Below, in pieces: positions 26,912-35,676 of a stretch of DNA of 64,000 nt. The DNA lies in assembly GCF_004799645.1 (NCBI RefSeq), contig NZ_CP031305.1:2542001-2606000 (forward strand), read 5' to 3'. The notes beneath the pieces were generated by a model that made no database searches, was not told the DNA's origin, and saw only the letters and a program-made list of their open reading frames with translations. Position numbers and translations under genes: made by a program. The DNA comes from Natronorubrum bangense. GTDB taxonomy: Archaea > Halobacteriota > Halobacteria > Halobacteriales > Natrialbaceae. The number at the start of each line of letters is the position of its first letter. Positions within the stretch are counted from its first letter, which is position 1.

Positions 26912-26926
26912 CTCATACGTTATGAG
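26912..26926. promoter_or_regulatory. 15-bp palindrome, possible operator
   Basis: Arms ctcata and tatgag around cgt. It is about 200 bp from either neighbouring start codon, so any regulatory role is uncertain. Confidence 0.2.
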
Positions 26927-27073
26927 AATTGTGCGAGTCGATTGTCACCTGCTTAGTCGGATCTCAACTCGAGTCCGCCTCGAGTTTCCGAAACTGAAAG
27001 TAGATCTTAATCGCATGACTGCGTCGACCCGATTCAACGACACTGATCGGTATGCTCTGCACGAGTCAGTAAT

Positions 27074-27082
27074 GTTTATATA
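27074..27082 (+). promoter_or_regulatory. TATA box of the 59-aa gene
   Basis: tttatatac lies about 33-39 nt before the ATG at 27113, giving a leader of a few nucleotides. Confidence 0.5.
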
Positions 27083-27112
27083 CACCCCTCGATTGGGCCA
27101 CAGTGAACGTCG

Positions 27113-27292
27113 ATGATATCCCGCGTGTACCACGCGACCCTGTTCGCACTGTACCAGCTGTGCATTGTGATCGGTATCGCCGCAATGCCACTCGCAATCG
27201 CCGCCCGCCAAGCTGGAGTCACCCTGCCGATCCACCGCATCCTCGCAACCATCGAGGAAGCCTACGAAGCAAACAGCGCACAGATGGAGTAG
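27113..27292 (+). CDS. Small one-helix membrane protein, 59 aa
   Basis: An ATG-to-TAG frame of 59 codons. The first half is a hydrophobic helix ('ATLFALYQLCIVIGIAAMPLA' split by a few polar residues), the second half is amphipathic and charged ('RILATIEEAYEANSAQME'). It has its own TATA box, good haloarchaeal codon use and sits just upstream of psmB on the same strand. I believe small proteins like this occur in other haloarchaea, but cannot name a family. Function unknown. Confidence 0.6.
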   Translation: MISRVYHATLFALYQLCIVIGIAAMPLAIAARQAGVTLPIHRILATIEEAYEANSAQME

Positions 27293-27414
27293 TCACGCCG
27301 GGTCACAGGTCGGAACGACGCCGCGATTTTTCTCGTCGACTGACGCCGAGAGCGAGCGGGCTGTCGGTCTGGCCGCGGAAGAAAACCGGAAACCCCCGTG
27401 GTGACCGCCGGTGT

Positions 27415-27420
27415 TTTATA
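27415..27420 (+). promoter_or_regulatory. TATA box of psmB
   Basis: tttata ends 26 nt before the ATG at 27446, so transcription likely starts at the start codon (leaderless mRNA). This fixes the start choice. Confidence 0.55.
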
Positions 27421-27445
27421 CCGTGCCGGTCGTAACGTTCGGTCA

Positions 27446-28177
27446 ATGCGAGCACCTCAACATAACTCGGATTTTTCCCGCACCGTCGACCAGTTGGCCG
27501 ACGACCCGAACCCCTACGAGCCCGAAATCGGTTCGATGCCGAAAAACGATCTCTCGCGTGCTGATCTGGACAATGTCAACAAGACTGGCACGACGACGAT
27601 CGGCATTTCGACCGCCGACGGCGTCGTCATCGCGACGGACATGCGCGCCAGCCTCGGCGGCCGCTTCGTCTCGAACAAGAACGTCCAGAAGGTCGAACAG
27701 ATCCACCCGACCGCTGCGCTGACCCTGGTCGGCAGCGTCGGTGGCGCCCAGTCGTTCATCTCGAGTCTCCGTGCCGAGGTCAACCTCTATGAGTCCCGTC
27801 GCGGCGAAGACATGAACATCGACGCGCTCGCAACGCTCGCCGGGAACTTCGCCCGCGGTGGTCCGTTCTTCGCCATCAACCCGATTCTGGGCGGCGTCGA
27901 TCACGAGGGCTCTCACGTCTACAGCATCGATCCCGCTGGCGGCGTCATGAAAGACGATTACACCGTCACCGGCTCGGGGATGCAACTCGCCTACGGTCAC
28001 TTAGAGCAGGCCTACGAAGACGACATGTCCAACGAAGAGGCAAAGACGGTCGCCGCTCGCGGCATCAAATCCGCCGTCGAGCGTGACACCGGCTCCGGGA
28101 ACGGTGTCTTCCTCTGTGAGATCACCGACGACGGCGTCGACATCCACGGCCACCACGACTTCGACGAAGTGCTGTAA
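27446..28177 (+). CDS. psmB: Proteasome beta subunit, with propeptide
   Basis: 243 residues. A 48-residue propeptide ends at 'NKTG', leaving the catalytic Thr49 at the start of 'TTTIGISTADGVVIATDMRAS'; the catalytic Lys is expected about 33 residues later in 'FVSNKNVQK'. The protein forms the inner rings of the 20S proteasome with PsmA, which is not in this window. ATG 27446 is chosen over 27398 because it matches the haloarchaeal opening 'MRAP' and the TATA spacing. Confidence 0.96.
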   Translation: MRAPQHNSDFSRTVDQLADDPNPYEPEIGSMPKNDLSRADLDNVNKTGTTTIGISTADGVVIATDMRASLGGRFVSNKNVQKVEQIHPTAALTLVGSVGGAQSFISSLRAEVNLYESRRGEDMNIDALATLAGNFARGGPFFAINPILGGVDHEGSHVYSIDPAGGVMKDDYTVTGSGMQLAYGHLEQAYEDDMSNEEAKTVAARGIKSAVERDTGSGNGVFLCEITDDGVDIHGHHDFDEVL

Positions 28178-28334
28178 CTCGGCTCCAACCGACCGATTTT
28201 TGCGTTCATGTACTGGCCCAGCGTTTGCTTCCCGTCACGAGAGTCCCTCTTCTCGGCGTCAGGAGAGCGAAAACAGGTGACTAGTAAAGCGGCCCAAAAA
28301 CAGCCGTCAGTCGCGACCACGTGACTCGTTACGC

Positions 28335-29465
28335 TCAGTCCAACTGTGTTGCCTGCTCGAGTTGTGCCTCGGAAACGTTGGCCTGCTCGAGTTGGACTGC
28401 CTGTCCCGTCTCGCCCGAGCGGTAGATGGCATCGATCACACGCTGGACTGTCAGTGCCTCCTCGACGGTGTTCGTCTCGGGAGTGTCTCCCGTGGCGACA
28501 GCCTCGAGGAACTGCTCGTCCTGTTCGCTGTAGCCGGTCAGCGACGAGTCACCGGTGAGCGTCACGTCAGCGTAGTGGTCACAGCCAGCCGTCCCCGTCT
28601 CTAAGATCTCGAGGTTGGTATCGCCGATGTCGAACTGGGCGCCACCCTCGGTGCCGCGGATCCGAAAGTCCATGCTCTCTTCGCGGTTGGTCGCCCACGC
28701 GGCCTCGAGTGAGATCGTCTGGCCATCGGCGGTGCGGATGAAGGCGCTGACGGAGTCGTCGACCTCGTAGGTCTCGGCTTCCGCGTCCCAGTTGTCGCCG
28801 AATCCGTCAGGGTCGGCGTACCCCTCGTCGCGTCCGAACGTCGTTCTGGTGGTGCCGGAAACCTCCGTGATCTCTGGGAAATCGAGCGCGTAGAGGGCGA
28901 GGTCGAGTGCGTGGACACCGATGTCGAGCAATGCGCCGCCGCCAGCGAGTTCGGGGTCGGTAAACCACGAGCCGGGGCCGGGGACTCCACGTCGTCGAAC
29001 GTAGTTTGCTTCGACGTGGGTGAGCGTGCCGAACCGTCCGCGGGCGTGGTGTTCGTCGAACATCGCCATCGACGCGGCGTGGCGATTGTGAAAGCCGACC
29101 ATACAGATGCCGTCCGCGCTGGCTGCCGTCTGCACGATTCGTTCGGCACTCTCGAGGGAGTGAGCGAGGGGTTTCTCGACGAGGACGTCACAGCCAGCCT
29201 CGAGTGCATCGACGGTGATCGGTTCGTGAAACCGGTTTGGCGTCGTGACGATGACGGCATCGACATCGTCGTCGGCGACGAGTCCCTCGTGTGTTTCATA
29301 GGTCGTCGCACCGAACTCGTCGGCAAAGCGCTGGCGTTGCTCTTCGACGAGGTCGGCACCGGCGACGACGGTCGCGCCGAGATCCGTGATGCTGCGTGCA
29401 TGGAGATGCCCCATCCCTCCAAGGCCGACGATCCCGACACCGATTCCGGTCCGACTCGCGCTCAT
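28335..29465 (-). CDS. Gfo/Idh/MocA family NAD(P)-dependent oxidoreductase
   Basis: 376 residues. Rossmann motif 'VGIVGLGGMGHLHARS' (residues 10-25), the catalytic 'EKPLAHS' near 96, and 'GGALLDIGVHALDLALYAL' near 175-193, all signature elements. It acts on a sugar or inositol-type substrate. It is divergent from a ThuA-type gene at 29733, a pairing often seen in sugar-catabolic loci, which supports a role in sugar oxidation. Confidence 0.9.
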   Translation of the reverse strand: MSASRTGIGVGIVGLGGMGHLHARSITDLGATVVAGADLVEEQRQRFADEFGATTYETHEGLVADDDVDAVIVTTPNRFHEPITVDALEAGCDVLVEKPLAHSLESAERIVQTAASADGICMVGFHNRHAASMAMFDEHHARGRFGTLTHVEANYVRRRGVPGPGSWFTDPELAGGGALLDIGVHALDLALYALDFPEITEVSGTTRTTFGRDEGYADPDGFGDNWDAEAETYEVDDSVSAFIRTADGQTISLEAAWATNREESMDFRIRGTEGGAQFDIGDTNLEILETGTAGCDHYADVTLTGDSSLTGYSEQDEQFLEAVATGDTPETNTVEEALTVQRVIDAIYRSGETGQAVQLEQANVSEAQLEQATQLD

Positions 29466-29732
29466 CGAGAAATCACCGATTGTTGATTGACCACCGCGAA
29501 TGTGTCGTAAGAAACTATCGTTTGCGTGCGATCCCAGTCCATATGGAGAGGCAGTCGGCGATCGAAATAAGAGTTATGACTGATTAATCTGCACTATTGG
29601 CCAGGAGTTTGCATCATGACGGATTGTAATGAATGTATTTGGCCCATTAGTTGTTATAATTGTATATTTTAAACTGACTCTCACGGTTGATTACCAGCCG
29701 GGCTAAGCGGCTGGCCGTCGACAATAGGGGTA
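29466..29732. promoter_or_regulatory. AT-rich divergent promoter region
   Basis: 267 bp between the divergent oxidoreductase and ThuA genes. The segment 29630-29680 is strikingly AT-rich (contains 'ttataattgtatatttt'), a likely promoter and control region. No gene seen. Confidence 0.4.
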
Positions 29733-30440
29733 ATGGCGACAGTCACGATTTGGAATGAGTTCCGTCATGAACGCGAAGACGAGGATGTCGCGGCAGTCTA
29801 CCCGGATGGCATTCACAAAACGATCGCAGATGGACTTTCCAACGACAAGGAGATCGATCACCACGTTCGTACGGCGACGCTCGAGGAACCCGACCACGGC
29901 CTCACCGAGGACGTCCTCGAGGAGACGGACGTCTTGCTGTGGTGGGGCCACGAGGCCCACGACGAGGTCGATGATGCCGTCGTCGACCGCGTGCAAGAAC
30001 GGGTGCTCGAGGGGATGGGGTTGATCGTCTTGCACTCTGGCCACTACTCGAAGCCGTTTAAACGGCTCATGGGAACCACCTGTAGCTTACAGTACCGCGA
30101 GGACGGCGCGACCGAACGGCTCTGGGTCGTCGATCCCGGTCATCCGATCGCCGACGGACTGGATGAGTCGTTCGAGTTGCCCCAAACCGAGATGTACGGC
30201 GAGCCGTTCGACGTTCCCGAACCCGACCGTCTGGTGTTCGTCAGCTGGTTCGAAGGCGGGGAGGTGTTTCGCAGCGGCTGTTGTTACAGACGCGGCAGCG
30301 GCCGACTCTTTTATTTTCGGCCTGGTCACGAGACGTATCCGATTTATGAGGACGACAACGTCCGGCGAGTGCTTTCTAACGCCGTCGACTGGGCGAGTCC
30401 GACCGACGGCTCGCCGCGAACGTTCGGCGAACAAGAGTGA
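29733..30440 (+). CDS. ThuA-domain protein (class I glutamine amidotransferase-like fold)
   Basis: 235 residues. '[28 protein letters not shown]' and '[19 protein letters not shown]' are typical of ThuA (trehalose utilisation A) proteins, as is '[16 protein letters not shown]' near the C-terminus. ThuA proteins accompany Gfo/Idh/MocA enzymes in oxidation of disaccharides to 3-keto sugars. Divergent to such an oxidoreductase here, so a shared sugar pathway is plausible. Confidence 0.88.
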   Translation: MATVTIWNEFRHEREDEDVAAVYPDGIHKTIADGLSNDKEIDHHVRTATLEEPDHGLTEDVLEETDVLLWWGHEAHDEVDDAVVDRVQERVLEGMGLIVLHSGHYSKPFKRLMGTTCSLQYREDGATERLWVVDPGHPIADGLDESFELPQTEMYGEPFDVPEPDRLVFVSWFEGGEVFRSGCCYRRGSGRLFYFRPGHETYPIYEDDNVRRVLSNAVDWASPTDGSPRTFGEQE

Positions 30441-30457
30441 CGACGGCGCGATGTCGA

Positions 30458-31744
30458 TTACCCACTTCGCTGCGTGTCGACCAGTTCGACGACCATCTCG
30501 AGGTCGACTCCAGTCGCTGCCTCGAGTCGCTCGCGCACCTCGTCGACGAACCCGGACGGCTCCCGTTCGCCCGGTGGCCGCTCGACGAGGACGGTGACCG
30601 ACGGCTGCCCGCCGGTGTAGACGTCTACGAGTTCGTAGGCGACGTCGCTCTCTCGGAACTGCAGATCGCCGAACGCAGGGTCGTCGCTCATCGCCTCGAG
30701 TTCGGTCTTGACGTCGTGTTCGACGGCGGCAGTCTGGTAGGTGCCGTACGTGACACCGCCGAGAACGACCGACAGCAGCCCGATCGCGACGAGGAGCACG
30801 ACGATCCGCGAGCGCAGCTGTCCGTAGGCACGCTGGATACGATCAGATCGGTCCGGACGGTAGCCCGAGACCCACAACAGGATCAGTGCGGTGAGGTTGA
30901 TCGACAGGAGGTTCACGAGAGCGAGCGTGCCCGCGGTGACGACCACCATCGGATGCCCCCAGGCGATACCGAGTCCAGCGGTGGCCGCAGGCGGGACGAG
31001 TGCAACGGCGATCGCGACGCCGACGAGCACTGACCCGACGTTGCGGGTGAGACTGACGACCCCGGCCACGCCGGAGCCGAGTGCGAGAAAGAGCGCGAGC
31101 ACGTTCGGCGTGATCCGTTCGGTGATCTGCGGAACGGTTGTGATATCGAACCCGGGCGGGAGCAACACCGTCCCCCTGAGCGTCCAGCCGATCGCCGCTG
31201 CGGTGGCAACCGAGACGACGAGCCCGGCGACCTGCAAGCCGACACCGCGCGTCGCGAGCCCGTTGTCGTCGACGACGACGCCGACGCTTGCAGCCAGTGC
31301 CGGCCCCATCAACGGAGCCACGACCATCGCCCCGATGATCGTCGCTGCGGAATCGAGTAACAACCCGGCCGTCGCGATGGCCGTACTCACCACGAGCAAA
31401 ATGAAGTACGTCGATGCGGCAGGCGCGAGATCCGCTGCCCGTGCCTGTAGTTCCTCTCGAGAGATCCTGGTCCCGGCGAACTGACCAGTCAACTCGTCCG
31501 TGCGGTTCGAGACGACCGTCTCCGTAGCCGTGACGACCGTGTACGAATCCTCATCGAGGCCGGCGGTTCGAAGTGACGAGAGAAACGGCTCGACAGCGGC
31601 TGGCGGCACGGGAACCGAGACGAGCGCCTCGAACTCCCCGCGACTCGTTTCCTCGGTGACGGCGTAATCGAGGCCCATCGCCGTCGCCGTTTCGAGGACG
31701 AGATCGAGTTCGTCCTGTGGGACGAACACCTGTACGAGACGCAT
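30458..31744 (-). CDS. DUF389 family membrane protein
   Basis: 428 residues. A ferredoxin-like N-terminal domain ('MRLVQVFVPQDELDLVLETA', about 1-100), then about six helices with the family hallmark 'GAMVVAPLMGPALAASVGVV' near 150 and 'VAIAVALVPPAATAGLG' near 255, and a soluble C-terminal domain (about 335-428). Known annotation is TIGR00341; function unknown. It converges with ThuA (17-bp gap). ATG 31744 matches the family start. Confidence 0.9.
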   Translation of the reverse strand: MRLVQVFVPQDELDLVLETATAMGLDYAVTEETSRGEFEALVSVPVPPAAVEPFLSSLRTAGLDEDSYTVVTATETVVSNRTDELTGQFAGTRISREELQARAADLAPAASTYFILLVVSTAIATAGLLLDSAATIIGAMVVAPLMGPALAASVGVVVDDNGLATRGVGLQVAGLVVSVATAAAIGWTLRGTVLLPPGFDITTVPQITERITPNVLALFLALGSGVAGVVSLTRNVGSVLVGVAIAVALVPPAATAGLGIAWGHPMVVVTAGTLALVNLLSINLTALILLWVSGYRPDRSDRIQRAYGQLRSRIVVLLVAIGLLSVVLGGVTYGTYQTAAVEHDVKTELEAMSDDPAFGDLQFRESDVAYELVDVYTGGQPSVTVLVERPPGEREPSGFVDEVRERLEAATGVDLEMVVELVDTQRSG

Positions 31745-31795
31745 ACGCCTGCTACGACGGATGCGGACATAGGCTGTCGCCACCATTGACATCCT

Positions 31796-32327
31796 CCTCC
31801 GCGTAAACGCGGAGGAATCCCAAGCGGTGGGAGTTTCAGGTTCGCAACCATGACTCCGCCACTTTGCGGGAGTCCGCATCTAACCCAGCCGTCGTGACGG
31901 TGGCTGCCTGGCCATGCCAAGTGGCCGTTACTCCTATCCTCGGCGTCGTCGACGTTCGTGGTTGTTTTTGCCCGGCGAACGCTGAGTCAGCGTCAACAGA
32001 CTCGGAGGTATCGTGGGCTTGTTGAAACAGGAGGCACGCGACCGCACTCTTCTGGAATGCGGTGTTCACCGCCTGCCTTTCGGATACTGCCTCGTTACAT
32101 GGGCGGACAGGCCGTCGTCCGAGAGACTGTATCTCTCGTGATCACGAAAATCTCCGATTTTCGAACGACCTCCGAAGGTCGTTCGGAATCCGCTTCGTTC
32201 CGACCTAACCTTACCGATGTATAGCGATTCATGTAACTTGAACGTTGGGATTGAAAACTCGGCTATGTTCTTGACGGTGGAACGTGGCACTAAGTGATGG
32301 CGCGTATCCACGGCCTGAAGGCCGTGG
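31796..32327. mobile_element. Decayed IS200/IS605-type remnant without transposase
   Basis: The 740-bp gap between two leftward genes holds three perfect hairpins: cctccgcg/cgcggagg (31796-31815), cgaacgacct/aggtcgttcg (32162-32185) and ccacggcc/ggccgtgg (32308-32327), the last extended by outer arms ggcgc and gcgcc. Such end hairpins are typical of IS200/IS605 elements. An open minus-strand frame of about 77 codons (31836-32069) may be a relic, but I cannot match it to TnpA or TnpB. No intact transposase is present. Exact ends are unknown. Confidence 0.45.
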
Positions 32328-32484
32328 TATTGCGCCTGTTCAGCGTATAAAAGAGTGTCAGGACTCCGTGTCAGTGCTTTCGGCCACAGGGTTGTGCCGA
32401 GGGTCGGCCGCATCGTTCGTCGGGCCGTCACCAGCAGCGAGAAGTGAGCGCGTCTCCGCCGGAGCACGCACAGACGCGACGCTA

Positions 32485-33336
32485 TCAGAACTCGTGGTGG
32501 CCTTCGTCCGTGATGACACCCTCGAGCAGCGAGGTCGGTGTCGCGTCGTAGGCTGGGTTTTCGACGGCGAAGCCGTCGGCTGGTTCGGGCATGACCTCAC
32601 TCCCTGTCCGGTATTCGTTTTCGAAGACGAATCCTTCGGTGACGATTTTCGACGCCGATCCGAGGACGGTCACCGGGACGTCGAGTTGACTCGCCGTCGC
32701 CGCGATCGGGAACGTGCCGACACGGTTGTACAGCGTCTCGTCGACGATACAGTCCATGCCGACGACGACACGATCACACTCCTCGAGATAGACGCCGTGT
32801 GCGCTGTCGGTGATGAGCGTGGTGTCGACGGCGTCGATTTCGGCTAACGCTCGCGCCGTCTTGCGACCGATGTAGCGCGGGCGAGCCTCCGTAACGTAGA
32901 CCTCGAAGGACTTGCCATCTTCGACCGCTTGCTCGATCGCCTCGAGCACCGTCGAGGAGTAGTCGTGTGTCAACAGCGTCGCGCCGTCCTCGAGATGCTC
33001 GACGGCGTTTTCGGCCGCGAGTCGCTTTCCGGATTCGACCCGTGAGATGACCGTGTCAATCGTCTCCTGTGTGCGCTCTTTCGCTGCGTCGACGCTCTCT
33101 ACGTCTGCATCGCTCACGTCGCTGACGACCTCTCGCACTGCGTTCTGCAGTGACGCATGCGAGGGGTTCGCTCGCCGCAACACTGTCCCGTTGCGCTCGA
33201 GCGCTCGAACGTACTCTTCGACGGTAGCAAACTCCCGATCGAGCAAATCCTCGAGCGCCCGTGTCGCGTTTACGGCCACTACTGAGGAGCTGTGCGTCTG
33301 CATTTCTTGGATCTCCTCGACCGTCTCGTCGATCAT
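32485..33336 (-). CDS. eIF2B-alpha/ribose-1,5-bisphosphate isomerase family protein
   Basis: 283 residues. The N-terminal helical region with 'VAVNATRALEDLL' and 'ANPSHASLQNAVREVV' and the C-terminal Rossmann part with 'VVVGMDCIVDETLYNRVGTFPIA' follow the R15P isomerase / eIF2B-alpha superfamily. In archaea the best-characterised member isomerises ribose-1,5-bisphosphate to RuBP in the AMP pathway. No AMP phosphorylase or RuBisCO lies nearby, so role is unproven. Start ATG 33336 matches the family; the frame is open further upstream to 33489. Confidence 0.82.
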   Translation of the reverse strand: MIDETVEEIQEMQTHSSSVVAVNATRALEDLLDREFATVEEYVRALERNGTVLRRANPSHASLQNAVREVVSDVSDADVESVDAAKERTQETIDTVISRVESGKRLAAENAVEHLEDGATLLTHDYSSTVLEAIEQAVEDGKSFEVYVTEARPRYIGRKTARALAEIDAVDTTLITDSAHGVYLEECDRVVVGMDCIVDETLYNRVGTFPIAATASQLDVPVTVLGSASKIVTEGFVFENEYRTGSEVMPEPADGFAVENPAYDATPTSLLEGVITDEGHHEF

Positions 33337-33957
33337 ACCTGCATGGATTCCCGTGACCGCAAAAGGTGTTCCGGGTATCGTCAGCGACCGCTGTTGACGA
33401 TCGCTTGCAAACGACTCATACGAAATGCTGTACCGGTGTCCCGGCACGACCGCAGAACGGGTCGGGGTCGCGCCGAAACTGACGGACAACGGTTCGTCTC
33501 ACACAAACGGGCGTTTTCATGCGGACGAGCCACGACATCGGAGGGCCCGCCCGGAACCACACCCGGTTTCGCGTCTCCCGACAAGGGCCGTGGCTCCGCG
33601 CTCGCCTCTCGAACGCTGGTCAGCATCCAGCACCGGTCTACTGTCGCCAGTACGGAGTAGGATCAGTGATCAGTTCGAATAGCATCACGTTGCACAGATC
33701 AACGATATTCATGTGTTACAATCACAACCCCTGTACGGTCAGTATACTATCCGCTCAAACGGATACCGTGGCAGACTCACGGCCTCTTGGCAACTAGTTT
33801 GACACATCGTCGTCGAACCCCTCGAGCAGACGGACCCGTTCACGCGTTGCTCCCGTTCGGTCAGATTACTTCGATTGACTGTCACAGGAGCGATCGACGG
33901 GCTGTGCTATTCCACATATAACAAATCGTCAGTGTGGATTCAAACTGTGACGTACCG
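33337..33957. other. Long intergenic stretch with a copy of the purL palindromic repeat
   Basis: 621 bp without a credible gene. It contains 33590-33614, a near copy of the repeat found inside purL. Near 33910 the run 'ccacatataacaa' is the likely TATA box of the following lipoprotein gene. Part of the left end may be leader of the leftward isomerase gene. Confidence 0.35.
33590..33614. repeat. Dispersed repeat, second copy
   Basis: 25 bases matching 20606-20630 (in purL) with two differences, here in non-coding DNA. Confidence 0.5.
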
Positions 33958-35229
33958 ATGGACCGACGAAGCTATCTTGCGTCAGGATTGTTGGTTGCCC
34001 TCGCTGGCTGCACAGAACTCGGCAGCACAGACGAAGCAGATGCCGAAGACGACCCAGGCGAGGCCGACGACGACAACGATCACGAACCGAACGGTGACGA
34101 CACCGACAGTGAAACCCCCGGACTGACCGGCACGTTCGACGATTTCGAAGACCTCGACGAGTGGGAAGCGTTCCAGGGCATCGGCTCGATCGAAGCCGAT
34201 ACCGACCGCTCTTACAGTGGCTCACAGTCGGCACACCTCGAGCCCGATGAGGAAGGACAGGTCCGTGTTCGCCGAAGCCTCGACGAGCCGATCGACGTCT
34301 CGGACGTCGTTCCTGGAATCGCTATGACTGCCGAAGATCGGAGTATCGTGCGAATCCAGCTTCAGGACGAAGACGGCGACTACATCGAGTACAGCCAGCA
34401 GGTGCTCGGCGATATGCCACTGGCTCGGAAGAACTTCGGTGTTACTCGCATTCGGGGCGATCCCGACCTGAGCGAGGTCATCGTGTTGCAGGTCATCTGC
34501 TGGTTCGGTGATGACAGCGACGGAGAGCTGTGGATCGATGACTTCCATTTCGTCCCCAACACCGACTCGGGGAAAGTCATGCTCCAGTTCCACGGCGGGT
34601 ACGAAACACACTACACGGAGGCGCTGCCGCTCCTCGAGGAGTACGATCTCACGGGGACGACGTTCGTCCCGACAGACCGAATCCGTGCCGACGTCGCCGT
34701 CGAGGGAGACCGACTCACTCGTGATCAGGTCGGCGAACTCGCCGACGCTGGCTGGACGATTGGCAGCCAGTCGGCCAGTGGATCCCAGCTCAGCGACACC
34801 GAATCGTACGGCGACGACCTCGAGTCGAACATCACCGATCCGATCGACTGGCTCGAAGACGAGGGGTACGACGACGGCGCTCGATTCTTTGCGTTCCCCG
34901 GCTCGACGTACACCGAACAACCGTACGAGCTCGTTCAGGAGAACTACGACCTCGCGTTCGCCGGAAATGCCCCTGCGCAGGGGTATGCGGGGAATCCGCA
35001 TCTCTGTTCACTGGCCACCAGCCCCGACCCTGGCGAGGCAACGGAACTGCTTGACTGGACTGCCGAGTGGGGTGGAATCACGAGCATCGCGTTCTATCAG
35101 ATCGACGACGAGAGTGTGCTCACTGCACTCGAAGAGACTGTGTCCTACCTGAGCGAACTCGAGGAAGCGGGTGAGATTGAGGTGATCACGCCCGCGGAGA
35201 TGGCCGACAACTACGTCTACTCCGAGTAA
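33958..35229 (+). CDS. Tat-exported lipoprotein with polysaccharide-deacetylase-like domain
   Basis: 423 residues. The N-terminus 'MDRRSYLASGLLVALAGC' has a twin-arginine motif and a lipobox ending at Cys18, so it is likely exported by Tat and lipid-anchored. An acidic spacer (20-55) precedes a beta-rich domain (about 57-205, carbohydrate-binding-like, 'GSQSAHLEPDEEG'), then a deacetylase-like NodB fold ('KVMLQFHGGYETHYTEALPLLEEYDLTGTTFV', 'FFAFPGSTY'). The first catalytic motif has Gly-Gly where TFDDG-type Asp residues are usual, so catalysis is doubtful. Surface glycan role is inferred. Confidence 0.75.
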   Translation: MDRRSYLASGLLVALAGCTELGSTDEADAEDDPGEADDDNDHEPNGDDTDSETPGLTGTFDDFEDLDEWEAFQGIGSIEADTDRSYSGSQSAHLEPDEEGQVRVRRSLDEPIDVSDVVPGIAMTAEDRSIVRIQLQDEDGDYIEYSQQVLGDMPLARKNFGVTRIRGDPDLSEVIVLQVICWFGDDSDGELWIDDFHFVPNTDSGKVMLQFHGGYETHYTEALPLLEEYDLTGTTFVPTDRIRADVAVEGDRLTRDQVGELADAGWTIGSQSASGSQLSDTESYGDDLESNITDPIDWLEDEGYDDGARFFAFPGSTYTEQPYELVQENYDLAFAGNAPAQGYAGNPHLCSLATSPDPGEATELLDWTAEWGGITSIAFYQIDDESVLTALEETVSYLSELEEAGEIEVITPAEMADNYVYSE

Positions 35230-35293
35230 CGCGCCGAGAGCCTCGCACCACCCCGGCGAACAGTATACGGTCTCGAGGAACCTAGGGCCGGTG

Positions 35294-35614
35294 ATGACCG
35301 TTTCTGTCCGATACACCTGCCCCCACTGTGACGCTGTCGTGACTCTCGAGCGACCGCCAGATCTCGCCGATCGATCGGTCACGAAGCTCTCCCAGCCGGG
35401 TTGGGAGTATGCGACACCCGACGACGACGAGCGCGAGTCAGCCGATGGTATCGCCTTCGTCTGTGGCGACGACGACGTCACCGACCGCGAGGGCACCCCA
35501 ATCGAGGGCTGTGGCCGCCCCTTTTACCTCAACTTCGTCCGCTTCGAGCAGGGCGTCGAACTCGAGCCGGACCCGGCGACCTACGGCGGCCCGCGCTTCG
35601 ACTTTAACGGGTAA
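35294..35614 (+). CDS. Small zinc-finger-like protein, 106 aa
   Basis: 106 residues with a CPHC pair at 9-12, Cys in 'AFVCGDDD' and in 'EGCGRPFYLNF', a plausible zinc site. Acidic, no other motif. An in-frame GTG lies one codon upstream; ATG 35294 is preferred. It sits 62 bp ahead of the Mrp gene on the same strand. Function unknown. Confidence 0.65.
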   Translation: MTVSVRYTCPHCDAVVTLERPPDLADRSVTKLSQPGWEYATPDDDERESADGIAFVCGDDDVTDREGTPIEGCGRPFYLNFVRFEQGVELEPDPATYGGPRFDFNG

Positions 35615-35676
35615 CGGTTTCGGCCCTCGTCTCATGCGAACACAACCCTTTTCGACAGCGGGGCCTACCTCCGGGC

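Larger units (their letters stand above)
26716..27112. other. Intergenic stretch with a small palindrome
   Basis: 397 bp without a convincing gene. It contains the palindrome ctcata-cgt-tatgag at 26912-26926, a possible operator, and near its right end the TATA box of the next gene. Confidence 0.35.
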
